From assembly GCA_029863175.1 (NCBI GenBank), contig JAOTVX010000002.1:103401-167400 (forward strand): 64,000 nt of DNA, in the 5' to 3' direction. The notes beneath the pieces were generated by a model. The model was not told the origin of the DNA. It saw only the letters and a list, made by a program, of their open reading frames with translations, and made no database searches. This DNA is from Betaproteobacteria bacterium (GTDB lineage: Bacteria > Pseudomonadota > Gammaproteobacteria > Burkholderiales > SG8-41). Below, piece after piece: positions 1 through 9,176 of the stretch. Each line of letters opens with the position of its first letter. The stretch's first letter is position 1. A program made the position numbers and the translations under genes.

Positions 1-2334
1 TATTACACCGACCTCGCCAGGTGGGCGCGCGCCAAGGACTACACGCATCTCCGCGTCGACGGCGCGTTTATCCCGACCGACGCGTGGCCGCGGCTGCCGC
101 GTTTTCAGGAACACACGATCGAGCTGCCGGTTGCCGACGTGCGCGCGGCACCGGAGAACGAGGCCGCCCTGCGCGAAGCGCTCGCGCGAGCGCTCGAACA
201 CGGCAAAGGCGCGGTGCACGTGCTCGCGCCGCTGGAGGCGCTCGAGCGCGCGATGGCGAAATGCGATCCCGCGCTCGCCGTAATGACCGAAACAGTGTTT
301 TCCGCAAAGCGCGCCTGTCCCTCGTGCGGCGCGAGTTTCCCCGAGCTCGATCCCCGGCTCTTCTCCTATAACTCGAAGCACGGCTGGTGCCCGGGCTGCT
401 ACGGCACGGGGGCGAAGCTCTCCGGTTTCGACGAGGAGCAGAGCGGCGAGGAAATCTGGTGGAACGAATGGTACGAAGGGGAGCCGATTCCCTGCACTTC
501 GTGCAACGGGAATCGGCTCAATTCCACTGCATTGGCGGTCAAGTTTCGCGGGCAGTCGATCGCCGATCTAAGCAAGCTGTCGATATCGGTTACTGAAAAT
601 TTCTTCATTAATCTCCGCCTGGACGGACGACAGGCGGAGATTGCGCGCGACATCGTGGCCGAACTGCGGAGCCGGCTCGCCTTCCTGCGTGAGGTCGGGC
701 TTTCCTACCTCGCGCTCGATCGCGCCGCGCCCACGCTCTCGGGCGGCGAAGCGCAACGGATCCGGCTCGCCGCGCAGCTCGGCTCCAACCTGCGCGGCGT
801 GTGCTACGTGCTGGACGAGCCGACAATCGGGCTGCATCCACGCGATAACCGTATTCTGCTCGATACGCTGGACCGCCTCGAGCGCAAGGGCAACACGCTG
901 ATCGTGGTCGAGCATGACGAGGAAACGATCCGGCGAGCGGGGCACGTGATCGACCTGGGACCGGGCGCCGGCAATCGCGGCGGCGAGGTGGTCGCTGCGG
1001 GCAGCGCCGAGGACCTGGTCAAGGCGCCCGCGTCGGTGACAGGACGGTTTCTCGCGCGGCCTCTGCTCCACCCCCTGCATGCGCGGCGTCCTGTCTCGAC
1101 CGCGACGCCCGCCATCACCGTGGAAGGCGCCGACCTGCACAATCTTAAGGATTTGCGGTTCCGCGTGCCACTCGGCCGCCTCACGGTCGTGACCGGCGTT
1201 TCAGGCTCAGGCAAATCCACGCTCGCGCGCGATGTTCTCTATTCCAGTCTGCAGCGCCTCCTCGCCCAGCGCCGCAACCACTCCCGGCACCGAAAGACGG
1301 CCGGCAAGGGGCAGCGGACCAACTCGTCAGTCGTCACTCGTCACTCGTCACCGTCTTTAGCCGGCTGCCGTGCCATCCGCGGCTGGGACGCCGTGGGTCG
1401 CGTTCTGGAAGTCGATCAGACGCCGATCGGCAAGACACCGCGCTCGTGCCCGGCTACCTACGTCGGTTTCTGGGACCAGGTGCGCCGGCTCTACGCCGAG
1501 TTGACGGACGCGCGCATGCGCGGCTACACCGCAAGCCGGTTCTCGTTCAACACGGCCGGCGGGCGCTGCGCGGCGTGCGAAGGACAGGGCCTGAAACGCA
1601 TCGAGATGAGTTTCCTGCCCGATGTGAAGGTGACCTGCGAAGCATGCCGCGGTGCGCGCTTCAATCCCGAGACGCTCGCGGTGCGTTTCAAGGACAAGAG
1701 CATCGGCGAGGTGCTGGCGATGAGCGTCGCCGAAGCGGTGGAATTCTTCGCCGCCCATTCCTCGATCCATCATGCGCTCACGCTCCTGCAAGACGTGGGT
1801 CTCGGCTACCTCACGCTCGGCCAGCAAAGCCCCACCCTATCCGGCGGCGAGGCGCAGCGCATCAAATTAGTGACCGAGCTTGCTAAATCCCCCCAACCCC
1901 CCTTTGCTAAAGGGGGGGCAAATCCACCCTACCCCCCTTTGATAAAGGGGGGTGACGCGAATCCACCCTACCCCACTGTGACAAAGGGGGATGACGCGAA
2001 GCGTGGGGGGATTCACACGCTCTATGTTTTGGACGAACCGACCGTCGGCCTGCACATGGCCGACGTGGAAAAGCTCCTGAGGGTCCTGCACCGGCTCGTG
2101 GACGCCGGCAATTCCGTGGTCGTGATCGAGCACAACCTCGACGTCATCGCGGAGGCCAACTGGGTCATCGATCTCGGTCCGGAAGGCGGCGAAGCCGGCG
2201 GCCGCATCGTCGCGCAAGGGCCACCGGAATCGGTGGCCCTCAGGCACGCCGGGAGCCATACGGGACGCATCCTCGGGGAATTCCTGCGCGAGCGCAGCGT
2301 CAACAACGAATTAGCCGCCGATGAACGCCGATGA
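1..2334 (+). CDS. uvrA: Excinuclease UvrA-family ATPase, 3' part (5' end outside window)
   Basis: The reading frame is open from base 1, giving the last 777 residues of a UvrA-type ABC ATPase, the damage-recognition subunit of nucleotide excision repair. Both ABC halves are represented. The first half shows the signature LSGGEAQRI (near nt 740) and Walker B VLDEPTIGLH. The second shows Walker A GVSGSGKST (near nt 1195), a second LSGGEAQRI (near nt 1838) and VLDEPTVGLH. Zinc-type CxxC pairs are visible (CPSC, CPGC, CTSC, CAAC, CEAC). The wording (FSYNSKHGWCPGCYGTG, LEVDQTPIGKTPRSCPATY) resembles the very long UvrA homologues I know from betaproteobacteria rather than the standard 940-residue UvrA; that subfamily call is inference. 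Two repeat-derived insertions lie in frame, and the last residues are encoded by a third repeat. Confidence 0.9.
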   Translation, partial: YYTDLARWARAKDYTHLRVDGAFIPTDAWPRLPRFQEHTIELPVADVRAAPENEAALREALARALEHGKGAVHVLAPLEALERAMAKCDPALAVMTETVFSAKRACPSCGASFPELDPRLFSYNSKHGWCPGCYGTGAKLSGFDEEQSGEEIWWNEWYEGEPIPCTSCNGNRLNSTALAVKFRGQSIADLSKLSISVTENFFINLRLDGRQAEIARDIVAELRSRLAFLREVGLSYLALDRAAPTLSGGEAQRIRLAAQLGSNLRGVCYVLDEPTIGLHPRDNRILLDTLDRLERKGNTLIVVEHDEETIRRAGHVIDLGPGAGNRGGEVVAAGSAEDLVKAPASVTGRFLARPLLHPLHARRPVSTATPAITVEGADLHNLKDLRFRVPLGRLTVVTGVSGSGKSTLARDVLYSSLQRLLAQRRNHSRHRKTAGKGQRTNSSVVTRHSSPSLAGCRAIRGWDAVGRVLEVDQTPIGKTPRSCPATYVGFWDQVRRLYAELTDARMRGYTASRFSFNTAGGRCAACEGQGLKRIEMSFLPDVKVTCEACRGARFNPETLAVRFKDKSIGEVLAMSVAEAVEFFAAHSSIHHALTLLQDVGLGYLTLGQQSPTLSGGEAQRIKLVTELAKSPQPPFAKGGANPPYPPLIKGGDANPPYPTVTKGDDAKRGGIHTLYVLDEPTVGLHMADVEKLLRVLHRLVDAGNSVVVIEHNLDVIAEANWVIDLGPEGGEAGGRIVAQGPPESVALRHAGSHTGRILGEFLRERSVNNELAADERR
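1293..1358 (+). repeat. Heptad repeat inside uvrA, flanked by an 8-bp inverted repeat
   Basis: Four tandem heptads (ACTCGTC, AGTCGTC, ACTCGTC, ACTCGTC) fill 1322-1349. They are bracketed by the perfect inverted repeat AAAGACGG (1293-1300) and CCGTCTTT (1351-1358). The block adds about 20 residues in frame between Walker A and the conserved LEVDQTPIGKTP stretch, where relatives have a short variable linker. Confidence 0.75.
1885..2012 (+). repeat. Three palindromic CCCCCCTTTG-type repeats inside uvrA
   Basis: Three palindromes of the form CCCCCC-TTTGNTAAA-GGGGGG lie at 1897-1917, 1932-1952 and, degenerate, at 1971-1990, spaced about 35-39 bp. They are translated in frame as a Pro/Gly/Lys-rich loop (PPFAKGG, PPLIKGG, PTVTKGD) between ABC signature 2 and Walker B 2 of UvrA, a site where homologues carry a variable linker. 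Confidence 0.85.
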
Positions 2335-2343
2335 ACGCCGATG
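2317..2343 (+). repeat. Decamer-type repeat forming the 3' end of uvrA
   Basis: Tandem copies of GCCGATGAAC encode the last residues (LAADERR) and the TGA stop of the UvrA homologue. The same repeat family recurs near 10540, 27740, 34430 and 47030, where its complement reads TATCGGCGTT. Confidence 0.7.
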
Positions 2344-2521
2344 TCGTCTCGTTTCTCGTTACGAAGCTTCTCTAGCGCGGCGCGGCAGCTTCGTGTATAG
2401 TGCGCGCCAAGGTTTCTGTTTCGCGTCACCCGGTTAGCGTCTCAGTCGTTTCACGGTCCATCCTGGATCGTCGAATCACCCAACCTAAAATCGAATCTGC
2501 CTGAACCGGTTTGGAAGGCTT

Positions 2522-4120
2522 GTGTCTTCCCGGGCCGATATTCAGGAGATCATCATTAATACCTCATTTGCCAATCTCGGCCTGTCGGCCGAGCTGCTCC
2601 GTGCTGTCACCGAGCAGGGTTACACCACCCCCACCCCAATCCAGGCGCAGGCCATACCCGTCGTACTCGCGGGAAGCGACCTGCTGGGCGCTGCCCAGAC
2701 CGGCACGGGCAAGACTGCGGGCTTCGCGCTGCCTCTGCTGCAGCGGCTCGCGGCGCAGGCCAACGCCAGTCATTCACCCGCGCGCCACCCCGTGCGCGCA
2801 CTCATCGTGGTGCCGACCCGCGAGCTCGCGGCACAGGTGCAGGAAAGCGTGCGCGCCTACGGCAGGCATCTCAAACTGCGCTCGACGGTCATTTTCGGCG
2901 GCGTGGGCATCAATCCCCAATTCGCCGAGCTGCGGCGCGGCACGGACATCGTCGTCGCGACGCCCGGGCGCTTGCTCGACCACGTCCAGCAACGCACGAT
3001 CGACCTGCGCCAGGTTCAGATCCTGGTGCTGGACGAGGCCGACCGCATGCTCGACATGGGATTCATTCCCGACATCCGGCGTATCCTCGCGCTGCTCCCG
3101 GCGACGCGCCAGAACCTGCTGTTCTCGGCAACGTTTCCCGAGGAGATCCGCAAGCTCGCCGGCTCCTTCATGCGCAATCCGGTGACCGTCGAAGTCGCCC
3201 CGCGGAACCGTCCCATCGAGCTCGTGTCGCAGGTCGTGCATCCGGTGGACAAGGACCGCAAGCGCGAGCTACTCGCGCACCTGGTCAAGACAGGCAACTG
3301 GCAACAGGTGCTGGTGTTTACCAAGACCAAGCACGGCGCGAACCGTCTGGCGCAGCAACTCGAGCGCGACGGTATCGAATCCGACGCGATCCACGGCAAC
3401 AAGAGCCAGGGCGCGCGCACCCGGGCACTGAAGCGCTTCAAGGACAACGAGCTGCAGGTGCTGGTCGCCACCGACATCGCGTCGCGGGGGCTGGACATCG
3501 AAGAACTGCCGCACGTGGTGAACTACGACCTGCCGAACGTTCCGGAGGATTACGTGCACCGCATCGGCCGCACCGGCCGCGCAGGTTTGTCGGGCCAGGC
3601 GGTGTCGCTGGTATGTGGCGAGGACCAGCCGCTCCTCGCTGCGATCGAGCGCTTGATTGGCCGGCGCATCGAGCAACAGGTCGTAGCGGGTTTCGAGCCG
3701 GGACAGCCGCATCGCGCTCCGGCCGCGCGTGACTCCAGACCGCGCCAGGGACAGCAGCAACCACGCCGACAACACGGTGATGAGCCGGCGGGCCGCGATT
3801 CGCGACGGCATGGCGGGCAGCACCAGCAACCGGGCCGACAACGCGGCGACGCGCCGGCAGCCCGCGATTCGAGGGCGAACCGCGGCCAGCAACAGCCGAG
3901 GCGGCAAGACAGCGCTCAGCCCGGGCACCGTGCAAAGAAGCCTCACCATCGGCAAGGCCAGCCGGACCAGCGGCAGCACGAGTCTTCGCCGGACCACGGC
4001 AGGACAGCACCCGCCCGGCATAAGGTGGCAGCCCATGCCACTGCCCAGCCTGAGCCGCGCCCCAGCGCAGCCCGGCAGCTGCTGGCGTTGTTCGGGTCCG
4101 TGGGCCGCAAGGCAACCTGA
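2522..4120 (+). CDS. rhlE: DEAD-box ATP-dependent RNA helicase, RhlE type
   Basis: A 532-residue DEAD-box helicase, expected to remodel RNA duplexes in ribosome assembly or mRNA turnover in the cytoplasm. Motifs in order: Q motif with GYTTPTPIQ near residue 33, motif I AQTGTGKT (58-65), Ia PTRELA (98-103), DEAD (171-174), SAT (202-204) and motif [10 protein letters not shown] in the second RecA domain. The last 140 or so residues are a low-complexity Gln/Arg/His/Pro tail with imperfect repeats (RDSR, QQPRRQ), typical of RhlE-like proteins and probably RNA binding. The GTG start is chosen because GGAAGG lies just upstream and the Q motif begins at residue 16. The gene stands alone. Confidence 0.93.
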   Translation: MSSRADIQEIIINTSFANLGLSAELLRAVTEQGYTTPTPIQAQAIPVVLAGSDLLGAAQTGTGKTAGFALPLLQRLAAQANASHSPARHPVRALIVVPTRELAAQVQESVRAYGRHLKLRSTVIFGGVGINPQFAELRRGTDIVVATPGRLLDHVQQRTIDLRQVQILVLDEADRMLDMGFIPDIRRILALLPATRQNLLFSATFPEEIRKLAGSFMRNPVTVEVAPRNRPIELVSQVVHPVDKDRKRELLAHLVKTGNWQQVLVFTKTKHGANRLAQQLERDGIESDAIHGNKSQGARTRALKRFKDNELQVLVATDIASRGLDIEELPHVVNYDLPNVPEDYVHRIGRTGRAGLSGQAVSLVCGEDQPLLAAIERLIGRRIEQQVVAGFEPGQPHRAPAARDSRPRQGQQQPRRQHGDEPAGRDSRRHGGQHQQPGRQRGDAPAARDSRANRGQQQPRRQDSAQPGHRAKKPHHRQGQPDQRQHESSPDHGRTAPARHKVAAHATAQPEPRPSAARQLLALFGSVGRKAT

Positions 4121-4320
4121 TCCCGCGGGGCCGCCGCCCGGCCCCCACCCTTCTCTGCTTGCCGCCGCTTCGGGGCCCGAGCGCACGCCGCTCGCGCCGC
4201 GGGGGCCAGGCATGGTACGCTCGCCAGGCAGTCCTGCTTCTGTTGAACCTGTTTTTTTACTTTGGTCAAACTATTACGGGGAATACCTGAGAAACTTCTT
4301 TCGCTCGGGAGGGTGTATCA

Positions 4321-4352
4321 TTTTTGAACGGGAACCCGGCCGTTCACAAAAA
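4321..4352 (+). promoter_or_regulatory. Hairpin in the nrdJ leader
   Basis: TTTTTGAACGG (4321-4331) can pair with CCGTTCACAAAAA (4340-4352), leaving an 8-nt loop and one bulged C. It ends 17 nt before the nrdJ start and 8 nt before its AGGAAG ribosome-binding site. It could be an attenuator, a terminator for upstream transcription or a protein site. No cobalamin-riboswitch B12 box is recognisable in 4121-4369. Confidence 0.5.
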
Positions 4353-4369
4353 CCGCTGCCAGGAAGAAC

Positions 4370-7213
4370 ATGAAGCTCAACGACACCAATATTGCACTGC
4401 CCCCGCAGCAGGTCACGCTCGACGTGCTGCTCGAAAAATACGCCAAAGGCGACGAGCACGAAGTGGCGGAGGTGCGCCGACGTGTCGCGCGTGCGCTCGC
4501 CGCGGTCGAGAAAGACCCCGCGCGCTGGGAGCCGGTCTACTTCGAGGCGCTGGAGAATGGCTTCATCCCCGGCGGCCGCGTCAACTCGGCGGCGGGCACG
4601 CAGTTGCAGGCGACGCTCATCAATTGCTTCGTGGAGCCGGTGGGCGATTCGGTCTCGGAAACGGTGGACGGCAAGCCGGGGATCTACGTCGCGCTAACAG
4701 AAGCGGCGGAAACGATGCGCCGCGGTGGCGGCGTGGGCTATGACTTCTCGGCGATTCGCCCGCGTGGCGCGAGAGTACGCGGCACGGACAGCACGGCGAG
4801 CGGCCCGGTCTCTTACATGCGTGTTTTCGACAAGAGCTGCGAGACGGTCGAGTCGGCAGGTGCGCGACGCGGTGCACAGATGGGCATCCTGCGCTGCGAC
4901 CACCCCGATATTGAGGACTTCATCCACGCCAAGGACGAAGGCGAGCTCAAGAACTTCAACGTGAGCGTCGCGGTCACCGACGCTTTCATGCAAGCGGTCG
5001 TTGAGGATGCCGGATGGGAGCTCGTGCACAAGTCGTCACCCGGCGCCGATACAGAAGCGTACCAGCGCGAGGACGGCCTCTGGGTCTACCGCAGGATCCC
5101 GGCGCGTGAGCTATGGCAGCAGATCATGGAGTCCACCTACGACCACGCGGAGCCAGGGGTGTTCTTCGTGGACCGCGCAAATGCCGATAACAATCTTTCC
5201 TACTGCGAGGCGATTGAATCAACGAATCCTTGTGGTGAGCAGCCTCTTCCGTCCTACGGCTGCTGCTGCCTTGGTTCGATCAATCTGGCGCCCTTCGTGC
5301 GCGAGCCGTTCGGCGCCAAGGCGCGCTTCGATTTCAGCGCGTTCGCAAAGGTCGTAAAGCCCTCGGTGCGCATGCTGGACAATGTGCTCGACGCGACGGT
5401 CTGGCCGCTCGAGCAGCAGCACGCGGAAGCGCGCGCGAAGCGACGCGTGGGCCTGGGCTTCACCGGCCTCGGCGATGCGCTCGTCATGCTCGGCCTGCGC
5501 TACGACACCGATGAGGCGCGCCGCATGGCGGCACGCATTGCCGAGGCAATGCGTAACGAGGCCTATTCGGCCTCGGTAGACCTTGCCCGCGAAAAGGGAG
5601 CCTTTCCGTTGTTTGATGCGAAGCACTACCTTGGTGCCCCGCATTTCGCCTCGCGGCTGCCAGAGCAGCTGAAGGGCGAGATCCTCAGGCACGGCATCCG
5701 CAATAGTCACCTGCTCTCGATTGCCCCCACGGGCACGATATCACTCGCCTTCGCCGACAATGCCTCGAACGGCGTCGAGCCCCCGTACTCCTGGACCTAC
5801 CAGCGCAAGAAGCGCATGCCTGACGGCTCGATGAAGACCTACGATGTCGAGGACCACGCGTGGCGGCTCTATCGGCACCTCGGCGGCGATATGCAGCAGC
5901 TTCCGGCCGCGTTCGTAACCGCGATGGATATCGCCGCGTTCGACCACATGCGCATGGTCGCGGCGGTCGCGCCCTACGTAGATTCCGCCATCAGCAAAAC
6001 GGTGAACGTCCCCGAGGACTACCCGTACGACCAGTTCAAGGACCTCTATTTCGAGGCCTGGAAGGCGGGGCTCAAGGGAATTACCACCTACCGGCCGAAC
6101 GCGGTGCTGGGATCGGTCCTGTCGCTTGCGCCCTCGGCCGAAGCCGAACAGCCGAGCGACCTCGACATGACCGCAGACCGGCGTATCCGGCTGGAAGCCG
6201 CACCGCAGCCGGCATTGTCGAGCCTGCGCTGGCCGGGACGGCCGAAGCTCCCGGGTGGCAATCTGTCGTGGACCTACATGGTGGAATCGCCCTTCGGCGA
6301 GTTCGCGATCTTCGTCGGCCACGTCGACAACGGCGAACCGCACCCGTTCGAAGTCTGGGTCAACGGCGCCGAGCAGCCGCGCGGGTTAGGAGCCGTGGCA
6401 AAAACGCTTTCGATGGACATGCGCGCGCAGGACAAGGCGTGGCTGCGCATGAAGCTCGACATGCTGGCGCGAACTGCCGGCGACGACGCGTTCGATTGCC
6501 CGATGCCGCCCGACGGCGACGTGCGGCCGGTGCCGAGCATGGTGGCAGCCTTCGCGCGCATCGTGCGCTACCGCGTCGATCAGCTGGGCGCACTTACCCA
6601 GCAGGACGGCAAATCCCCTGTACTCGACGCGCTTTTCGCACGCAAAGAGCCCAAGACCGGCACCGACGGCACGATGTCGTGGACGGTGGACGTGCACAAT
6701 CCCAGCGCGGGTGACGACTTCGTGCTCATACTCAAGGAGCTGATGCTCAAGGGCGAGCAGCGCCGGCCCTATTCCGTGTGGATGGCGGGCGAATACCCGC
6801 GCGCGCTCGACGGTGTGTGCAAGCTGCTCTCGCTCGACATGCGCGTGATCGACCCGGCGTGGATCGGCATGAAGTTGAGAAAGCTCCTCAACTACTCCGA
6901 GCCGCTTGGCGATTTCATGGCTCGCGTCCCGGGGGAGCAAAAGCAGCAGAACTTTCCAAGCACCGTCGCCTACGTCGCAAGGCTCATCATCCACCGCTAC
7001 GCGATGCTCGGCGTGCTCGACGAGCGCGGCTATCCGGTGAACGAGATGGGCGTGCTGGAGATCCCCGAGGACGACCGCGGCGAAGCCCGCGCCCGACCGA
7101 CGTTCCGCGTGCTCTACGGCAAGCGCTGCAAGGAATGCGGCAACGCGGCCGTCATCCATAAGGATGGCTGCGAGTTCTGCACGGCGTGCGGGGCGATCGG
7201 CGCGTGCGGCTAA
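4370..7213 (+). CDS. nrdJ: Adenosylcobalamin-dependent ribonucleotide reductase (class II)
   Basis: A 947-residue class II ribonucleoside reductase, which makes deoxyribonucleotides using adenosylcobalamin as the radical source and needs neither oxygen nor a separate radical subunit. Landmarks: the first redox Cys in NCFVEPV (Cys86), the active-site triad NPCGE (Asn286, Cys288, Glu290), IAPTGTISLAF in the barrel, and a Cys-rich C-terminus (CKECG, CEFCTACG) likely used for re-reduction or metal binding. Two internal copies of a domain starting SWT, then MDMRAQDKAWL or LDMRVIDPAWI, follow the barrel, as in long NrdJ proteins. The start has AGGAAG upstream. The protein implies that the cell makes or imports cobalamin. 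Confidence 0.95.
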   Translation: MKLNDTNIALPPQQVTLDVLLEKYAKGDEHEVAEVRRRVARALAAVEKDPARWEPVYFEALENGFIPGGRVNSAAGTQLQATLINCFVEPVGDSVSETVDGKPGIYVALTEAAETMRRGGGVGYDFSAIRPRGARVRGTDSTASGPVSYMRVFDKSCETVESAGARRGAQMGILRCDHPDIEDFIHAKDEGELKNFNVSVAVTDAFMQAVVEDAGWELVHKSSPGADTEAYQREDGLWVYRRIPARELWQQIMESTYDHAEPGVFFVDRANADNNLSYCEAIESTNPCGEQPLPSYGCCCLGSINLAPFVREPFGAKARFDFSAFAKVVKPSVRMLDNVLDATVWPLEQQHAEARAKRRVGLGFTGLGDALVMLGLRYDTDEARRMAARIAEAMRNEAYSASVDLAREKGAFPLFDAKHYLGAPHFASRLPEQLKGEILRHGIRNSHLLSIAPTGTISLAFADNASNGVEPPYSWTYQRKKRMPDGSMKTYDVEDHAWRLYRHLGGDMQQLPAAFVTAMDIAAFDHMRMVAAVAPYVDSAISKTVNVPEDYPYDQFKDLYFEAWKAGLKGITTYRPNAVLGSVLSLAPSAEAEQPSDLDMTADRRIRLEAAPQPALSSLRWPGRPKLPGGNLSWTYMVESPFGEFAIFVGHVDNGEPHPFEVWVNGAEQPRGLGAVAKTLSMDMRAQDKAWLRMKLDMLARTAGDDAFDCPMPPDGDVRPVPSMVAAFARIVRYRVDQLGALTQQDGKSPVLDALFARKEPKTGTDGTMSWTVDVHNPSAGDDFVLILKELMLKGEQRRPYSVWMAGEYPRALDGVCKLLSLDMRVIDPAWIGMKLRKLLNYSEPLGDFMARVPGEQKQQNFPSTVAYVARLIIHRYAMLGVLDERGYPVNEMGVLEIPEDDRGEARARPTFRVLYGKRCKECGNAAVIHKDGCEFCTACGAIGACG

Positions 7214-7221
7214 TACAACAG

Positions 7222-7378
7222 TAACCGGTGACTGGAAAACCCCTTCGGCCACGGAAACACACGGAAGTACACGGACAAGGACATAAACCGCAAACAGCGC
7301 GGCTGGCGAATGTAATGTCTGTGTGTTTCCGTGTGATTCCGTGGCCAGAGATTTGCGGGTCTCAGCGGTTTTCTAGAG
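7222..7378. repeat. Inverted 10-mer repeat family (CACGGAAACA type), copy 1
   Basis: After nrdJ the left arm reads CCACGGAAACACACGGAA and the right arm (about 7322-7345) reads TTTCCGTGTGATTCCGTGG, so the block can fold on itself. The arms are built of near-10-bp units. The first 50 bases match, in opposite orientation, the end of the block at 10728-10773. Apart from this repeat and the small frame at 7401, nothing is visible in 7214-7643. Confidence 0.75.
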
Positions 7379-7400
7379 CCGATCTTCGGCGAGCCCGCTC

Positions 7401-7559
7401 ATGAGCAAGCGTCGCGCCAGGAAACCTGGCGGGCTCTCACGCCCTGAATCGGCGCAGCCGAGGCAGCCCTCCAATCCCCGGCTCTCCGCGCAGACGCGCA
7501 AAGTCCTTTCGAAGCACTATCGCACGAAATACGGCGTGCGCAGCCAGGGAGGCAGGTGA
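7401..7559 (+). CDS. Possible small basic protein (52 aa)
   Basis: ATG-to-TGA frame of 52 codons in the gap after nrdJ, encoding an Arg/Lys/Gln-rich peptide (starts MSKRRARKPGG, ends GVRSQGGR). The C-terminal part LSAQTRKVLSKHYRTKYGV looks like ordinary protein sequence. There is no clear Shine-Dalgarno site and I recognise no family. It could equally be chance or the remnant of a longer basic protein. Confidence 0.3.
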   Translation: MSKRRARKPGGLSRPESAQPRQPSNPRLSAQTRKVLSKHYRTKYGVRSQGGR

Positions 7560-7643
7560 CGAAGAATCCGTGTTGAAGTGACGATGACCGGTTTCTGGCT
7601 CGACCGGTACAGGCGTTCTGATGTTCCGCCCTGTGGCCGTGGA

Positions 7644-8318
7644 TCAGATCTCGCAGTCCAGTCCGAATTTCTGACGCAACTCGACGGCCAGATCGGGCGG
7701 CTTGCGGTGGAGTAGAACGCACGCGGTGAAGTTGCCGTGTATTCTGCGCATTTCCGAATCGATGTAAGTCCAGTCGACGACGTCCGCTCGCTGAAACTCG
7801 TAGGCCTGCCCCGCGCGCACGTGCTTTACGAGCAGCGGACGGTTATTGATTTTCCCCTCGAACGAGTCGCCACTCTGGATAAAATCGTTGATCCAGAAGT
7901 ATTCGACGACTTCGGGTTCCTCCTTGATGCCCACCTTGAGCGCGAAACCCCGCAGATGAGGCGGCGGAATCCGCGCGAGCTCGAGGAACTCATCGAGCCT
8001 CGCGCGCGCCCTGCTGAACGCACGTTCCATCGCGGGATCCACCTTTGGAGCAGGGGATTCATCCGTCTTCGCACGCTCGGCCCGGCTCCGCGCATGAAGC
8101 AGCTCGGCGGGAATGACGACGCCCATCAGCACCACCAAAGCAAACAGGGTGCGACGCCACCGTTTGCGTTGCCGACGTTCGCGTTGACATCCGTCCGCAA
8201 GCACGGGGGCACGCGGGTTGTTATACCCGATTGTTCGATCAGACCGCCTGGATGTCATTCGCTTCCCCCGTTCCCGGCGTTTCAATTCGTTCTCGCCACC
8301 AGCTCCACGCGTCGGCAA
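7644..8318 (-). CDS. DUF2314-domain membrane-anchored protein
   Basis: A 224-residue protein with a basic N-terminus, one hydrophobic segment (LFALVVLMGVVIPAELL, about residues 58-74) and a C-terminal domain resembling DUF2314 (EYFWINDF, GKINNRP, VVDWTYID, GNFTACVLL). The function of DUF2314 is not established. The domain should face the periplasm if the hydrophobic segment is an anchor or signal. The start is uncertain: an internal ATG at 8258 (MTSRRSD) is an alternative that shortens the odd N-terminus. It is transcribed divergently from the gene at 8582. Confidence 0.65.
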   Translation of the reverse strand: MPTRGAGGENELKRRERGKRMTSRRSDRTIGYNNPRAPVLADGCQRERRQRKRWRRTLFALVVLMGVVIPAELLHARSRAERAKTDESPAPKVDPAMERAFSRARARLDEFLELARIPPPHLRGFALKVGIKEEPEVVEYFWINDFIQSGDSFEGKINNRPLLVKHVRAGQAYEFQRADVVDWTYIDSEMRRIHGNFTACVLLHRKPPDLAVELRQKFGLDCEI

Positions 8319-8581
8319 CCGCCAGCCCGCGATATTGCTTGAGGCGAAATTCGCGGCTGTCTTACCGGTTCATTATTTTCCTACGTCATGCTCTTCCCGG
8401 GTCGATACAAAATGACGCAGAACGCGAAAAATGCCACGGTGGTGGACCATCTTGCGGCGTTCCTGCAACACTCGAAATGTGCGAGTTGTCACAGGCGACG
8501 AAACCTTCTCTGAACGACGGGAAAAACCGCCACTTCAATGCGTTATCCTTGCATCAGCGAAGTACGTTCCGGACGTCAGGC

Positions 8582-9175
8582 ATGAGCGCACCGATATCGT
8601 TTAAGAAGATTTTGGCCGCAGCAGCATTGGCTGCGGCTGCGCTGGCTTTGTCGCTGCCGGTCAACGTCTACGGTGATCCGCCGCCTTGGGCACCTGCGCA
8701 CGGCTGGCGCAAGAAAAATGACCCGTACTACACCGGCTATAGCGGCAAGAGGTGGAACAGAGACTACGGCGTGGTGCAGGGCAGCTGCAATCGTGAGGCT
8801 GTGGGCGCCGTGGTAGGCGGCGTCGTGGGCGGCGCCGTCGGCTCGCAAGTCGGCAAGGGCAGCGGCCGCCAGGTCGCGATCGTGTTGGGAACGGTCGCCG
8901 GCGCGGTAATCGGTACCCAGATCGGGCGCGATCTCGACAACGCCGACCGCGCCTGCATGGGCCACGCGCTCGAACTCGCCGGCGACAACCGGCGCGTCAG
9001 GTGGTCGAACCCGGACACCGGCACGACTTATCTCCTCACGCCGGTCAGAGGCTTTGCGCGCGTCGGACACCCGTGCCGGGAATTCAACCTGAGAGCTACG
9101 CACAGCGGCCGCAGCGAAACCGGGAAAGGCCGGGCGTGCCAGACGGGTGACGGAACCTGGCAGCTCATTGGTTAG
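8582..9175 (+). CDS. Glycine-zipper surface-antigen-like protein
   Basis: A 197-residue exported protein. It has an N-terminal signal peptide (KKILAAAALAAAALALSLPVNVYG), a linker rich in Trp and Tyr, then a glycine-zipper 2TM segment (GAVVGGVVGGAVGSQVGKGSGR ... VAGAVIGTQIGRDLD) and a C-terminal domain with two Cys (HPCREFNL, RACQTGDGTW), as in the RT0821/Lpp0805 17-kDa-antigen family. It probably sits in the periplasm or outer membrane. I chose the ATG at 8582 because the frame upstream has no signal-like sequence and the signal peptide starts here. The 260 bases between this gene and the divergent DUF2314 gene must hold both promoters. Confidence 0.8.
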   Translation: MSAPISFKKILAAAALAAAALALSLPVNVYGDPPPWAPAHGWRKKNDPYYTGYSGKRWNRDYGVVQGSCNREAVGAVVGGVVGGAVGSQVGKGSGRQVAIVLGTVAGAVIGTQIGRDLDNADRACMGHALELAGDNRRVRWSNPDTGTTYLLTPVRGFARVGHPCREFNLRATHSGRSETGKGRACQTGDGTWQLIG

Positions 9176-9176
9176 A

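Noticed and set aside
1885..2012. Possible CRISPR-like array
   Set aside because: Only three units, each a palindrome with conserved spacers, inside a coding frame; no cas genes.
4121..4369. Cobalamin riboswitch upstream of nrdJ
   Set aside because: No B12 box or matching conserved core could be found; only a simple hairpin is present.
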